64,000 bases of DNA from Ceratotherium simum simum (GCF_000283155.1 NW_004454197.1:20429075-20493074); one strand, 5' to 3'. Positions 45,346 through 56,945 are shown, counted from the first letter of the stretch. Translations and numbers: made by a program. The notes: generated by a model from the letters alone, not told the origin.

Positions 45346-46275
45346 TGTCCTTAGGACATCTTTAGGGGCATCTGGGTTATGCGAGCATAGTAAACCAGTT
45401 AAGAACTTTTCTATTGATTCAGTTTATTAAATTATATTTTTCTAAAACATTGTCCATTTCAACTAAGTTTCAAGATGTATTTATTTAAAGTTGTTCCCTA
45501 ATGATTTTCTAAAAACTCTGCTTGATCTATAGTTATATCCCATTTCTCAATCCTAATATCAATTTCCTTTTCACTTTTTTTGCTTGAATTAAAAAAATTT
45601 TTTTGTCAGCTTTAATAAAGTATAATTTTTGGTTAATTTATAGCTGAGGTAAAAGCCACCAATTTTAAGTGTTCAACTGGCAAAGCTGTGACAAATGTAT
45701 ACAGTCATGTACCACCACCACCATAGTTATCATATAGAACATTTCTGTTACCCCAAATAGTTCTCTCATGCCCCTTTGTGGTCAATTCCTTCCCCAGGCC
45801 CCTAACCCCGGGAAACCATTGATCTGCTTTCTATCACTATAGTTTTGTTTTTTGTAGAATGTCATATAAAAGGAATGATGCAGTGTGTAGTATTTTGTGT
45901 CTGGCATCTTTCACTTAGAATAATGCTTTTGAGATTTACGCATGTGTGCGTCAGTCCTTTTTATTGCTGAGAAGTATTCCGGTGTATAGATATGCCAAAA
46001 TTTATCCATTTACCAGTTGATGTATATATTTGGATTGTTTGTGGTTTTTTAGCAGCTATGAATAAAGCTGCTGGGAACATTTGTATACACCTTCGTTTGG
46101 ACATGTGTTATCATTTCTCTTGGATCAATATCTAGGAGTGGTCATATGATGAGTGTATGTTTAACTTTATAAGACACTCTCCAACTGTTTTCCAAAGTGA
46201 CTGTCATTTTCATTCCCCCAGTAAGAGTTTCAAGTGCTCCACACCCTCATCAATGTTTGATATTGTCAGTCACCC

Positions 46276-46865
46276 CCTGTGGTTTCCTCCACTGACAGCA
46301 CACTTGCCATGAGACCCTGGATGCCCCTCTTGGTGCTTTACTGCATATGGTCCAGTGTCTACAAAGATCCTGCAGCAATCCAGGGACAGAGAGGGCTCAG
46401 ACCCTCCACCATGTTGGGTACCCCTAATCCCATCTCTTCTGGTAGTCTTAGAAACCTCAACATTCCCATGAACCTAGCTTCTCTAGCTTCTTCTTTCTCC
46501 CAGGCATTGGCTTGTTTCTCCTTCCTAAGGGGATGCTCCTGTGCTTTCAGCTGGCTGGAAACAGAAAACGTTTACTCTTCACTCTCTGTTCCCGAGAGCT
46601 AAACTCTTCAGATTCCCTGTGTCTGATGAACAGATGTGCCTCTATCCCTGTCTCTCTCCCAGTTCTGGTCCTGTCTCTCTGTGTCTCTGTCTGGCCACAT
46701 GTAGGTCTATGTCAACACAGGCTGATGTCGCATGTGCATAGGACAAGGCCTAGGAGGAAACCCTGCACACTGATACCGATGGTTACATTTTTGGGAGGAG
46801 GAAGTGCAAGTGTAAAAGATGAGAGGGAGATTTGCTTTTCAATGTGTAGACTCATGTTGTCATTC
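46276..46865. other. Intergenic stretch, nothing recognised
   Basis: No repeat or gene named. Confidence 0.4.
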
Positions 46866-47108
46866 TTTTTTTTTTTTGGTGAGGAAGATCAGCCCTGAGC
46901 TAGCATCTATGCCAATCCTCCTCTTTTTGCTGAGGAAGACTGGCCCTGAGCTAACATCCATGCCCATCTTCCTCTACTTTACATGGGACGCTGCCACAGC
47001 ATGGCCTGACAAGCAGTGAGTTGGTGCGCGCCCGGGACCGAACCGGCCAACCCCGGGCCGCTGCAGTGGAGTGCGCGCACTTAACTGCTATGACACGGGG
47101 CCAGCCCC
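46866..47108 (-). mobile_element. ERE2-like SINE, antisense
   Basis: Tail at left, GGGGCCAGCCCC head at right, with imperfect flanking TGTTGNCATT. Confidence 0.92.
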
Positions 47109-47182
47109 CTATGTTGGCATTTTTAAAGCAATGTAATTAAAAAGAAAATAGCTACAATGTTAAAAAATAAAAGCATGCCCCA

Positions 47183-47429
47183 GGGCCGACCCGGTGGCGC
47201 AAGCAGTTAAGTGCCCGCGCTCCGCTGCGGCGGCCCGGGGTTGGCCGGTTCGGATCCCAGGCGCGCACCCGCCGCACTGCTTGTCAAGCCATGCTGTGGC
47301 AGCGTCCCATATAAAGTAGAGGAAGATGAGCACGGGTGTTAGCCCAGGGCCAGTCTTCCTCAGCAAAAAGAGGAGGATTGGCATTGGATGTTAGCTCAGG
47401 GCTCGTCTTCCTCACAAAAAAAAAAAAAA
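47183..47429 (+). mobile_element. ERE2-like SINE
   Basis: GGGCCGACCCGGTGGCGCAA head and an A-run at right. The flanks share AAAGCATGCCCC and AAGCATCCCC. Confidence 0.93.
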
Positions 47430-47550
47430 GCATCCCCACCCTCCACACCTTGGGCACAACCCTCTGCTCTGGGAGATCTCTGTAGTTCTTCCCACCTCTG
47501 CCTATCTCTCATTTAATTATTAATTATTATTTTAAAAATCATCTGCACTG

Positions 47551-47793
47551 TGGGGCCGGCCCAGTGGCATAGTGGTTAAGTGCACATGCTCTGCTTTCGT
47601 GGCCCGGGGTTGGCCGGTTCGGATCCCGGGCGCGCACCGCCGCACTGCTTGTCAAGCCATACTGTGGCGGTGTCCCATATAAAGTAGAGGAAGATGAACA
47701 CGGATGTTAGCCCAGGGCCAGTCTTCCTCAGCAAAATAGAGGAGGATCGGCATCAGATGTTAGCTCAGGGCTAATCTTCCTCACACACACACA
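47551..47793 (+). mobile_element. ERE2-like SINE
   Basis: Complete, with perfect target duplication AAAATCATCTGCACT. Confidence 0.95.
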
Positions 47794-48640
47794 AAAAATC
47801 ATCTGCACTTTCATTGAGGCTGGAGAGACACTCAGAGCTCCCAGGCAAAAAGCAATCTGCCTAGGGAGACAGGCTGCTCCATCCCTGTCTTGGGAGAGCA
47901 TTAGAGGCTCCCAAGAGACTCACAGCTCCATTATAAAAGTGTTTAGAGGGAGGAGCATCCTAGAGAGAGTCTGGGTGTGCCTAACACCATCTAGATGGCT
48001 GTGTCTTTTCCTAGTGTCCCGTTCAGTATAGCCTGTGTCCCAGACAGAATAGCTGGGACATTGGCTGGGACAATGAAAAGCATGGTCTCCCAAACCACAG
48101 ATAACATGCTTTGAACAATGACATGCAGCCATCAGCCAGTCCTTCTGAGAGAAAACAAAAGGCCCCTCCCCACCTCAAGTCACATTGCAGTATGTTCTCT
48201 GGCTGATATCTCGAAGTATCAACAGCTTCCCTTTGTTGACACACTGTCAGGACATGCAGGGACCTGGTTGGAGCCAGTAGATGGTGCTTCTGCATCCCAA
48301 TGATGTTGATGGGCTTCAGGTCAGTGGCTGGGGTGGCCAGGGCTACTGCAGGAAGGAGCTGAGAGGTGGGCATCCTCCACACTCACCTCAGCCTCACTCA
48401 AGGAAGCACCAGCTCAAAGCTGGCAAGGTCTCTGCTTTGCTGATTGAGTGCCCCTTCCCCCCAAGTTGCCACAAAAGTGGCGCCTGTGCCACCCATGAAG
48501 CAATAGCAGTCTCCATCCTTGGTCTGGGCACTTGGGCCCACAGTGAAAGTGGTGGCTCTGTCTGACACTGTGGGTACCAGGGAGACCAGGAATGGTACTA
48601 GATCCACCCAGGCTCCTGGCAGGGGTCCCTGGGGGTGCTG
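47794..48640. other. Intergenic stretch, nothing recognised
   Basis: Minus-strand open frames at 48023-48382 and 48398-48607 were examined and match no family I recognise. Confidence 0.4.
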
Positions 48641-49065
48641 TGGCCCTGTTCTGGAGTAGTCACACTTTACACACTTGTGAAGAAGAGGACTTCACAAGTC
48701 TCAACCTCACATGCCCTCTGTTATTCAGGCATACTGCCATTCTTATCCATTTCCAAACATCAAGATATCTTTGCACACATGCTGTTCCCCCAGCCTAGAT
48801 CACCTTTCCTTTTCTGCCTTTAAAACTCCTCCTCACCCTTCAGTGCCCAGGTCAAATACTACCTGTGAGATGCTATTCCTCACACCCTGCCTGAGTGAGT
48901 TCCCCTCTTCTGGGCTCCCGTGGTCAGAACAGAAGTTCCTCCTTCTGTTTCCACACTCCCATTTCTCTGCCTCCCCCACTGGGCTAGGATCTCAAGAGTT
49001 AGAGACTTTGCTCATCACATCCACACTCCCAAATAAAGGCGTGGCAGCTGTTATTAAGAAGAATG
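48640..49065 (-). mobile_element. L2 LINE, antisense
   Basis: CCCAGCCTAGATCACCTTTC, CTTCAGTGCCCAGGTCAAAT and CACACCCTGCCTGAGTGAGT are L2 landmarks in reverse. Confidence 0.65.
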
Positions 49066-49865
49066 GCTTAGCTCTCCCCATACCACCCTGAGATAGGAAT
49101 TCTGATTGTGGAAATGAACTCAGAGAGGAAAGTTTCAGTGAATCAACCAGGTTTCACTACTGTTTTCTCTAAAGAGGATTTTGTGATTAGTGAATTGTTA
49201 CTTCTGCACCCCAACCAGCAGGCAAACCTATGCTAGAAAATTAATCATCTAACAAACACCTACAACCCCACTGAGTCATTGTGCTGGAGGGGCAGGTTCC
49301 AATATTTAGGAACATGCCTGCAAGCCTGATCATTGGCCTGACCTTTCAAAAGTGCTACTGAAGAGAGAAAAGCAAATCTTTCTTTCAAAAGTAAATGTAT
49401 GGATTCTAAATGTTTTTCCTTGGGGGACAGTATACATGACTGAATTCAAAGGATGTTTTTTCTGCATACCTGGCATGTAATCTCCCATATTTTCCAAAAA
49501 ATCAATGTATGGCTCATCTAGCAAATGATTTATATTAATAGATATCCATTATCTCTGCTGAAAGGGTTTCCTGGATAATGTTGTGACTGAAGTTCATAAT
49601 TGAGCTACAGAATGCCAGGACTCTCTGCAAGGCCCAAATTTAGGACTGTTCTAGCTCCTTCTGGTAGTGCAGCTTTAGAAATTTGTTGAGTGTCAAAATC
49701 TTAGCTTTGAGTGTCCAAACTTCACAAAATGGATGTTGCCTTGTAGCATCTGAAGTTTTCATTTCAATTTGTTCACTCTGAGATGCTCCGTGTTTTTGAT
49801 TTTTTAAAATAAAGCAGTAATAAAACATGCAAACAAACTCATTGATCCTAAACCTGAGAGTCAAG
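49066..49865. other. Intergenic stretch, nothing recognised
   Basis: A 64-codon minus-strand frame (49330-49524) lacks an ATG start and is closed upstream by a stop. No family recognised. Confidence 0.4.
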
Positions 49866-50390
49866 CAGGGTCTCAAAAAGATATTTGCACACTCACATTC
49901 ATAGCAGCATTATTCACAATAGTGTAGAGGTGGAAGCAACCCAAATGTCCATCAACTGGTGATTGGATAAACAAAAGCTGGTATCTACATATACTGGAAT
50001 ATTATTCAGTCTTAAAATGGAAGGAAATCCTGTCACATGGTACAACATGGATAAACTTTGAGAACATTATACTAAGTGAAATAAGCCAGTCACAAAAAGG
50101 CAAATATTGTATGATTCCACTTATATGTGGTATCTAAAGTAGTCAAACTCATAGAAACAGAAAGTAAAGTAGAGCTTACCAGGGGCAGGGGAGGGGTGGA
50201 CATTGGGAGTTGTTGTTTAATGGGTTTGCAGTTTCAGTTTTGCAAGATGGAAAAGTTCTAGAGATCTGTTGTGCAATGATGTTGAGTATGCTTAACGCTA
50301 TTGAACTGTACACTTAACAGTTAAGAAGGTAAATTTTATGTTATGCATTTTTTACCACAATAGAAATAAAATAATAAAACAAACCCTGAA
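49866..50390 (+). mobile_element. L1 (L1MA/MB-like) 3' end
   Basis: TTCATAGCAGCATTATTCAC, GTGGAAGCAACCCAAATGTC, AGTGAAATAAGCCAGTCACA and TGTATGATTCCACTTATATG are classic ORF2 end and 3' UTR sequence, followed by an A-rich end. Confidence 0.92.
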
Positions 50391-50513
50391 GGCTCTTCAG
50401 GGTCACTCGGTCTGTCCTACTATTTGACAGATGATACAGAGATTTGCCCAAGGTCATTATTTATTTATTCAAGGTGACCCAACTCCAGCTGGGCACAAAT
50501 ATATATAACTATG

Positions 50514-51557
50514 TGACAAGAGATTTTCACATATTGAGGTATGTGGGGTAACTATTTGGGTTCAAAACTGATTCAGCTTAAACTAAAGAAACCTGACATT
50601 TGGCCTATCAATCATACATCGTGTAACAGCTAGATCTTAGGTTAGCATGAGGGAAGCCATCTTAGGGAAAGGAAGCAGTATTGTAACTGTGATCCTGACT
50701 CGTTAGTCTCTGAGAATGCGCTCTAGACTGCACGTAGCCTAGATGATTAACCACCTCTCACTTTTGCAAAATGTGTGATCTACTAGTTCTATGACTCTTG
50801 CTTACGTATATCTCCTAGCTGTGATAAGGATAACTTTGTTCTCTGAGTCCCCCAGGAACATGATGACCTCCAGAGAGAAAAACTCTGTGTTGGTACCCAT
50901 CACAAATGACAGAAGAAAGAGATAATGAGGCACCTTGAATTTCGTCACCTCGGATGATGGACATCCCAAAACCCCCTCCTTCCCTACCCATTTCCGCTAT
51001 ATAACTGCCTTGAGATTCTGTATGACTTTAAGACGGTTCTTTAGGACACTATCCACCACATTCCGATTGTGCTAGCCAATCATACAAATTTTCCTTTCTC
51101 AACCACCGACTTGTTTGCAATTGATTGATGCTGGATTGCGGCAGGCAGAATGGGCCCCTGTTTTGCTCGGTTACAACTGTAACAACTTTAATGTGCTTTA
51201 ACCATTAAAGAATGAACTCTCTTAAGATAAGAATGCACACTTCCCCTCCTATGCCCTATTGGTAACACCCTACTGGTAACACTGGTATTAGTCCCTGTCC
51301 CAACATCAGGGTCATGTTGACCTGCTACTTTGCAGCTGAATACCTCTTTGAAACTTTGATGAATATGTGTCCAGGGTGTGCTTAATGTATATTTGTTCTA
51401 AAAAGGTATAAGACTGTACTGAAAACTATGCTTCTCCAGAATACTTTCTTCCTTTTTGGAAAAGGCCTTCCTGGGTTATAATCCTCACTTTGGTTCAAGT
51501 AAAGCTCACCTTCTCTCTCTTATCTATAGAATGGTTGTTGCTTATTTTGCATTGATG
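50514..51557 (+). repeat. Solo LTR of the ERV B family, plus strand, interrupted by another LTR
   Basis: TGACAAGAGATTTTCACATA at left and TAGAATGGTTGTTGCTTATT at right are the reverse complement of the ERV B LTRs. TATG flanks it at 50510-50513 and 51558-51561, consistent with a 4-bp target duplication. The last bases differ from the usual CA. Confidence 0.85.
50622..51188 (+). repeat. Nested LTR (second family) inside the solo LTR
   Basis: TGTAACAGCTAGATCTTAGG to about CAACTGTAACA. It breaks the host LTR between CAATCATACAT and GTGCTTTAACC. It resembles 57221-57743 in GAGGGAAGCCAT, CTAGCTGTGAT and ATAACTTTGTTCT segments. The target duplication is not clear. Confidence 0.75.
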
Positions 51558-51561
51558 TATG

Positions 51562-51925
51562 GAAACAAGTCAAATGCCACCTCTGGTCCTGAAGATGACA
51601 GAAGCCCAGAGTGTTGCCAGAGAATGGTAGAGTGACCACATCCAGTATCTGGGAAGATCTTTCCTGTGCCCCGGCTCCGGAGCCACACTCCCAGCAGACA
51701 CTTCCCTATCTCAAATTGGAGTTTTTCTGGCCTCCAAGTTAGGTTGTTTTTTTAGCTTGGGTCTGCATGCACCTTTCTGCTTAGGCTCAAGGAGACTCCA
51801 CTGCAAGCTTGGAGGTCTCCAAAATGTTTTCACTGCAGAGCTTTAGTGTCGCTGAATGCAATACTCTTTGCTAGATATTCAAGGTCCTCTCTGACCCAGC
51901 CCTAATGTATTTTCTAATCGTGTCT
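51562..51925. other. Intergenic stretch, nothing recognised
   Basis: No repeat or gene named. Confidence 0.4.
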
Positions 51926-52150
51926 CATTGGAAGCTAACATTGCATAATGACTTGAGCTTGGACTTGGGTTCAGGGTTGAATTCCAGTTTTAACAAGCTG
52001 TATCTCTATAACCTTAGATAGTCACTTATCTCACTAAAACTTTCTTAAAATGGAGATAACAGTTTTCTAATGGGTGAGGATTTGATGAGATAATGCAATC
52101 CAGACCTTAGCCCAGAACCCAGTACCTCAGAAACTAGAGCTATTGTCAAT
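51926..52150 (+). mobile_element. MIR SINE
   Basis: GACTTGGGTTCAGGGTTGAA, AAATGGAGATAACAGTTTTC and TTTGATGAGATAATGCAATC form a MIR core. Confidence 0.72.
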
Positions 52151-53045
52151 AGCACAGGTGCCCTCTGCTCCAACAGAATAGACCTATTTACCAGATCTAG
52201 ACATGGTCTGTGCATTCCAACCTCTGCCTCTGTCTTACTTTACTCTTCTCTCTTCCTAGAGCATCTTCCCCAAATCTCACGAAGGCCCAGATCAGTGCCA
52301 CTCCCTTCTTGAAGCCTTCATAACCCTCCCAGCAGGAAAGTATTTGCACTTGAGGTTGATCTGTGTGGCTCTGGGCTGTAATGTAGCTGTAAAGAAAATA
52401 TGTTACAGATAGGTCTTGCTGAATGTGCCCTCAGGGGTGGTGGTTATGGAATGCAGGAGGCTCTAGGATCTGAGGTAGGTGCTTAGTCTTTCTCTGGGCA
52501 CATTGGAAAGTCCTCTGAGCAGATCACACAGTCCTCTCTTCACAAGAGGTCTGTGAGATATCAGGAGGGTACCTTTATGACCCAGTTTGTCAGCTACTAC
52601 AAGCCTTGGAGAAGAAGGATGCTTTCTTGAGGATATTGCATGGGCCTCCTGGCAGGCTGCAGGCATATTCTGATTTACCCAGTAAATGGAACCATGGGTG
52701 GTGTGGTTGGCTTCCCTTTGCACCATCTTGGGTCCATGGGCCTGACCTCTGTCCCTCCATCCCCCACCTGTGTTTAGATCCTAAGGTGCAGGCTAATTCT
52801 CCTTTCCTACATTCATAGCAACTTCTGCCTTGGATTCTCTTAGGACTTGTGCTTCCTCTCTTGGGACATTCCAGTCAGCCTTGTGTGATTATTATTTGGT
52901 GTATGATTTGCTCCTGTATTGGATTAGAAGCTCCTTTAGGGCAAAGATTATGTTGGACCAATTTCTGTATTGTGGGCAGAGCCAAGCATGGTACTCATGG
53001 TGGCTGGTGGCTCATGCTTGGTACTTAATGGTTTTGTGTTAACTG
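52151..53045. other. Intergenic stretch, weak L2 traces only
   Basis: Parts near 52240-52330 and 52900-53000 suggest decayed L2. No gene. Confidence 0.4.
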
Positions 53046-53049
53046 AATT

Positions 53050-53285
53050 GTCATAATAGTGAAGATAATAACTATCAATTGCTATATGCTCACGATCTGT
53101 CCGGCCCAGTGCTAAGTGCGTCACATACGTTTTGTCAGGTAATCCTCACGTCAGTTCTGTAAGGAAACCATTACTACCCTCCTCTTGAAAATGAGAATTG
53201 GAGGCTTAGAGAGGTTAAGTGACTTGGCCACAGTCATAGAGCAAGGAAAAGGTAGAGCTGGGGTTTTAATTCACCTCCTCATGAA
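53050..53285 (-). mobile_element. MIR SINE
   Basis: CCGGCCCAGTGCTAAGTGCG, AGGCTTAGAGAGGTTAAGTG and GACTTGGCCACAGTCATAGA read as MIR in reverse. Confidence 0.78.
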
Positions 53286-53295
53286 TGGATAGATG

Positions 53296-54019
53296 TGTCG
53301 ACACAAAATAACCAACAACTGGGGCGGTCTGGTGGCGCAAGTGGTTAAGTGCGCACACTCTGCTGAGGTGGCCCAGGGTTGGCGGGTTCGGATCCTGGGC
53401 GCGTACCGACGCACCACTTGTCAAGCCATGCTGTGGCGGCGTCCCATATAAAGTAGAGAAAGATGGGCACAAATGTTAGCCCAGGGCCAGTCTTCCTCAG
53501 CAAAAAGAGGAGGATTGGCAGATGTTAGCTCAGGGCTGATCTTCCTCACACACACACAAAAAAAATAACCAACAACTATTTTATAGATAAAAGAGATAAG
53601 GTGAGCTTTACTTGAGCCACAGTGAGGATTATAACCCAGGAAGGACTTTTCCAGAAAAGAAGAAAGTGTTGTGGAGAAGCATGGTTTTCAGTACAGTCTT
53701 ATACCTTTTTAGAATAAAGAACATACATTAAGCACAGCCAGGATACATATTCATCAAAGTTTCAAAGAGGTATTCAGTTGCAAACTAGCAGGTCAACATG
53801 ACCCTGATGTCGGGAGAGGGACTAATATTGGCATTACCAACAGGGTGTAGGAGGGGAAGTATGCATTCTTAGCTTAAGAGAGTGCATTCTTTAATGGTTA
53901 AAGCAAATGTATAATGTATGTTTGATAGGCCATAAGTCAGGCTTCTTTAGTTTAAGCTGAATCAGTTTTGAACCTGCATAGTTACCCCCTATACCTCAAT
54001 ATGTGAAAATCTCTTGTCA
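53296..54019 (-). repeat. ERV B 3' LTR with SINE insertion
   Basis: Left end TGTCGACACAAAATAACC, right end CTCTTGTCA next to the polypurine tract. An ERE occupies 53321-53566. By eye about 10% divergent from the 5' LTR. Confidence 0.9.
53321..53566 (+). mobile_element. ERE2-like SINE inside ERV B 3' LTR
   Basis: Perfect target duplication AAAATAACCAACAACT on both sides, with both tail segments and a CACACACAC end before the A-run. Confidence 0.95.
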
Positions 54020-54380
54020 TTTTCCCCTTTTGATCAATCATCTTTCAATAGAAAGTATTGGTGATCAAAATATTGTCCCTTGGTGCCAGGATGGTTGCTG
54101 CCTGCCCTGGGTCCATCATGTCCCTCAGTGCTAGGCTTTCATTTCATTGATTTGCCCAGTTATCCACTTTGGGGGGAAATAGTCAGATATAGTGGACAAG
54201 CATAGAGGTATATATTAACAGAGGAAGCATTTCATAGGTTACGTAAATTGTCAATTATTTTTAGATTATTGCACAAGCATTGTACATGTGCTTTCACCTA
54301 ACTTCCTATGGTTACGTTGTTTATAACAATTGTAGAACAGGTCATTCAATACTTGAAACAATTAGGTTAAAAATGAGTTC

Positions 54381-54643
54381 TGGGGCCAGCCTGGTGGTGT
54401 AGCAGTTAAGTTCACACGCTCCACTTCGGTGGCCCAGGGTTCACAGGTTTGGGTCCTGGGTGCAGACCTACACACAGCTCATCAAGCCATGCTGAGGTGG
54501 CATCTCACATAGAGCAGCTAGAAGGATGAACAACTATGACATCCAGCTATCTACTGGGGCTTTGGGGAGGAAAAAAAAAGGAAAAAATGAGGAAGATTGG
54601 CAACAGATGTTAGCTCAGGGCCAATCTTTGCAAAAAAAAAAAA
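54381..54643 (+). mobile_element. Chimeric ERE SINE inside ERV B
   Basis: ERE1 head and tail (CTACTGGGGCTTTGGGGAGG), an A-rich linker, then a single ERE2-like tail segment ending GGGCCAATCTTTGC. Flanks AAAATGAGTT and AAAATTGAGTTTT. Confidence 0.87.
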
Positions 54644-54899
54644 CAAAATTGAGTTTTAGGCATAGTCTTTATCAGAAAAGGAAATTCGTCCAGGGTTGTA
54701 AGATTGATCGACCATCTTAAGTCACTGAGCAATCATTACTCTATCCTGCATGCCAATCTTATAACACTGAGTAAAAAAAACAGTAATTAGTTTGAATATT
54801 ATGACTAATACAAGAATTCCAAGGAGTCATAGAAATAGGAATTGCAATCTTGATGGAAAAAGGGAACCGATACCAGAAGGGAGCCAACCAAACAAATCA

Positions 54900-55510
54900 A
54901 GACTGGGTGTAGAATCGCTTAATAAGGCTATTCCTGCTTACTGTCATTAAGGGCTTGTTGAGTAAGTTTAGTCAGGGCTTCTATATGTGACATGACATCT
55001 TCTAGCCCCAAAGAAGGAACAAATATAGCCACTAGGTGGTCATACCAGTGGAACACTGAATGAACCCATCTGGCTTTAAAGAGAGGAAGATTGGCAACAG
55101 ATGTTACCTCAGGGGGAGTCCTTCCCTGCATTCACCAGAGTGTAGCATCCTAGCCATTTGGCAGTGGTCAAGACCAGAGGTTTGTTCCACATAACCACTG
55201 AGTTCCATTAGGAGCCACCCAATAAATGCCTGGCCTTCAAGACTAGTCTGTTCCAAACCAATCACTTTCTTTAAGTATGACAGTATTCTGAAAACCTCAA
55301 ATAGAACAATTATAAAATGGGTGTATGGTTTAAGCATTACAAAGATTTAAATGAGGAGATATAAGGTTGGGAATACAGGCCTGGTCTGGAGTCTTAGGAC
55401 AGCTGTCTACAACAGATGCCATCTTCTTCTCATCCTGGTTCGGAAGTATTTATCTTGGTCAGTCGAAGTCAGATGTCAGAAATAGGAGTTGAAATCCACT
55501 CAGGTGGAGG
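54900..55510 (-). pseudogene. ERV B env remnant
   Basis: A minus-strand stretch encodes RWVHSVFHWYDHL and EALTKLTQQALNDSKQE, which fit the ectodomain part of a class I retroviral transmembrane subunit. Upstream open pieces to about 55337 may be surface-subunit remnants. Stops interrupt it, and an ERE-tail-like sequence lies at 55081-55114. Not functional. Confidence 0.65.
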
Positions 55511-55514
55511 AGCC

Positions 55515-55758
55515 TTTTTTTGTGTGTGTGAGGAAGATCAGCCCTGAGCTAACATCTGCCAATCCTCCTCTTTTTGCTGAGGAAGACTGGCCCTAGGTTA
55601 ACATCCATGCCCATCTTCCTCCACTTTTTATATGGGACACCGCCACAGCATGGCTTGACAAGCAGTACATCAGTGCATGCCCGGGATCCGAACCAGTGAA
55701 CCCAGGCCACCGCAGCGGAGTGCGTGCACTTAGCCGCTTGCGCCACCAGGCCAGCCCC
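55515..55758 (-). mobile_element. ERE2-like SINE, antisense, inside ERV B
   Basis: Both tail segments, body and GGCCAGCCCC head. Flanks GGAGCCTTTTTT and AGAGCCTTTTTT. Confidence 0.93.
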
Positions 55759-55769
55759 AGGCAGAGCCT

Positions 55770-56945
55770 TTTTTAATGAGAAATATGAATCCATGAGTCC
55801 ATGCCCTTTAATTTTGCAGCACATGGATTTGTTAAAAATACTTGTTATGGTTCTTTCCAAAAGGGCTGCAGAGAGTCTTTTATTTGATGCGTCTTCCAAT
55901 AAATAAAATCTCCAGATTGTAATCTATGATCGTTAACATCTTCATCTCCTGGGAGCTCTTGGTGAAAGGAATCATCTACCAACCTTTCATTTCTTTTAAA
56001 CACCTCAATGAGCCCCTGAAAACAATGTAATATATCTCCCTTAAGCAAAGTTGGTTCATACATTTTCTCATCCAGTTGCATCGGCCATCCTGTTGTTTTT
56101 TCAAAAGAAGACAGTTGATGTTTACCAAAAGTTATAGATCTAAGATTGAGGAGCACTGGCAGAAGAGCTTTTGGCCATGAGAGATTAAATGCTCCTGAAA
56201 GCTTTGCCAATTGAATTTTGATTGCACCATTAGTTAAAATGTTGCATTATTGGCCAAATGTCACAAATAGATTTAACTATTTGTCTGGTGGAATGAATCA
56301 CCAGGTCACTGAATTACTCAGTGGGAATTCCCCAAACAGGAATTAACCTTTCCAATAATTTACCTACTACTAAAGCTGTCGCTCTTCTGCAAGGAAAGGT
56401 CTCAACCCAGTGTGAGAATACACAGATCATTATAAGACATATATGTCGTTGAGATGGTGGCATTTGAACAAATTTCAATTGCCATACATCAAAGGGCCCC
56501 TTAGGAAGGGGAAAGTGACCTTGTGACACATGAAGTGTTTTCCTGGGATTATATTTAGGATATATAAGTATAATGAGCATATGCTTTATGAGCCACCATG
56601 GGAGAAAGTTTCCAAAAATGTTCTCCTCATAAAGTCATCTTTTCAGGTGCCTAATGGGTTAATTGAGGTATATGCTGGAGCAATGGCAATGGTGCTCCAA
56701 TAGGCACTATGGTTTGTTATCAAGCCTGAACCACATCTGCATGGCGATGTCAAAAATTCCCCCTTTTTGTTGCCATATTTGTTTGTCTTCTTCCATGGCA
56801 ATTTCTTGAGTCTGCAGAAGGAAATCTTTCACTGAGTTAGCAGAGTTAGCAGAGAGCAGTGGACATTCTCAAAGCTTGACAGGATATCCTGCCTGGTAAT
56901 GTCCCTGCTTATCTTTTAAGTAAGATCCATCTGTAAACAAAATTA
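55770..56945 (-). pseudogene. ERV B pol remnant: RNase H start, integrase core and C-terminal domain
   Basis: At 56937-56920 the minus strand reads FTDGSY, the first motif of retroviral RNase H. From 56580 an open stretch covers the integrase core (VWQLKFVQMPP, FSHWVETFPCRRATA, VWGIPTE). A stop follows at about 56312, then SDLVIHSTRQ in the same frame. The C-terminal domain follows at 56210-55845 with LQSGDFIYWKTH and LQPFWKEP. The residue expected to be the first catalytic aspartate of integrase reads Lys in LKFVQ. Reverse transcriptase is absent. Confidence 0.85.

Larger units (their letters stand above)
44403..46275 (-). mobile_element. Old L1 (L1M-type), antisense, split by an LTR and an ERE
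   Basis: Left part 44436-44527 and right part 45385-46275 read as L1 in reverse: GGGAAACCATTGATCTGCTT, AATGTCATATAAAAGGAATG, TTTCACTTAGAATAATGCTT and CTGTTTTCCAAAGTGACTGT. A segment of about 95 bp occurs at both breakpoints (44436-44527 and 45502-45597). Confidence 0.78.

Noticed and set aside
48023..48607. Two neighbouring minus-strand open frames of 119 and 69 codons
   Set aside because: No recognised domain, no splice structure and different frames. Probably chance in a GC-moderate stretch.
49330..49524. Minus-strand frame containing DEPYIDFLENMGDYMPG
   Set aside because: It starts only at a non-ATG codon, is closed by an upstream stop, and has no known relative or convincing splice sites.
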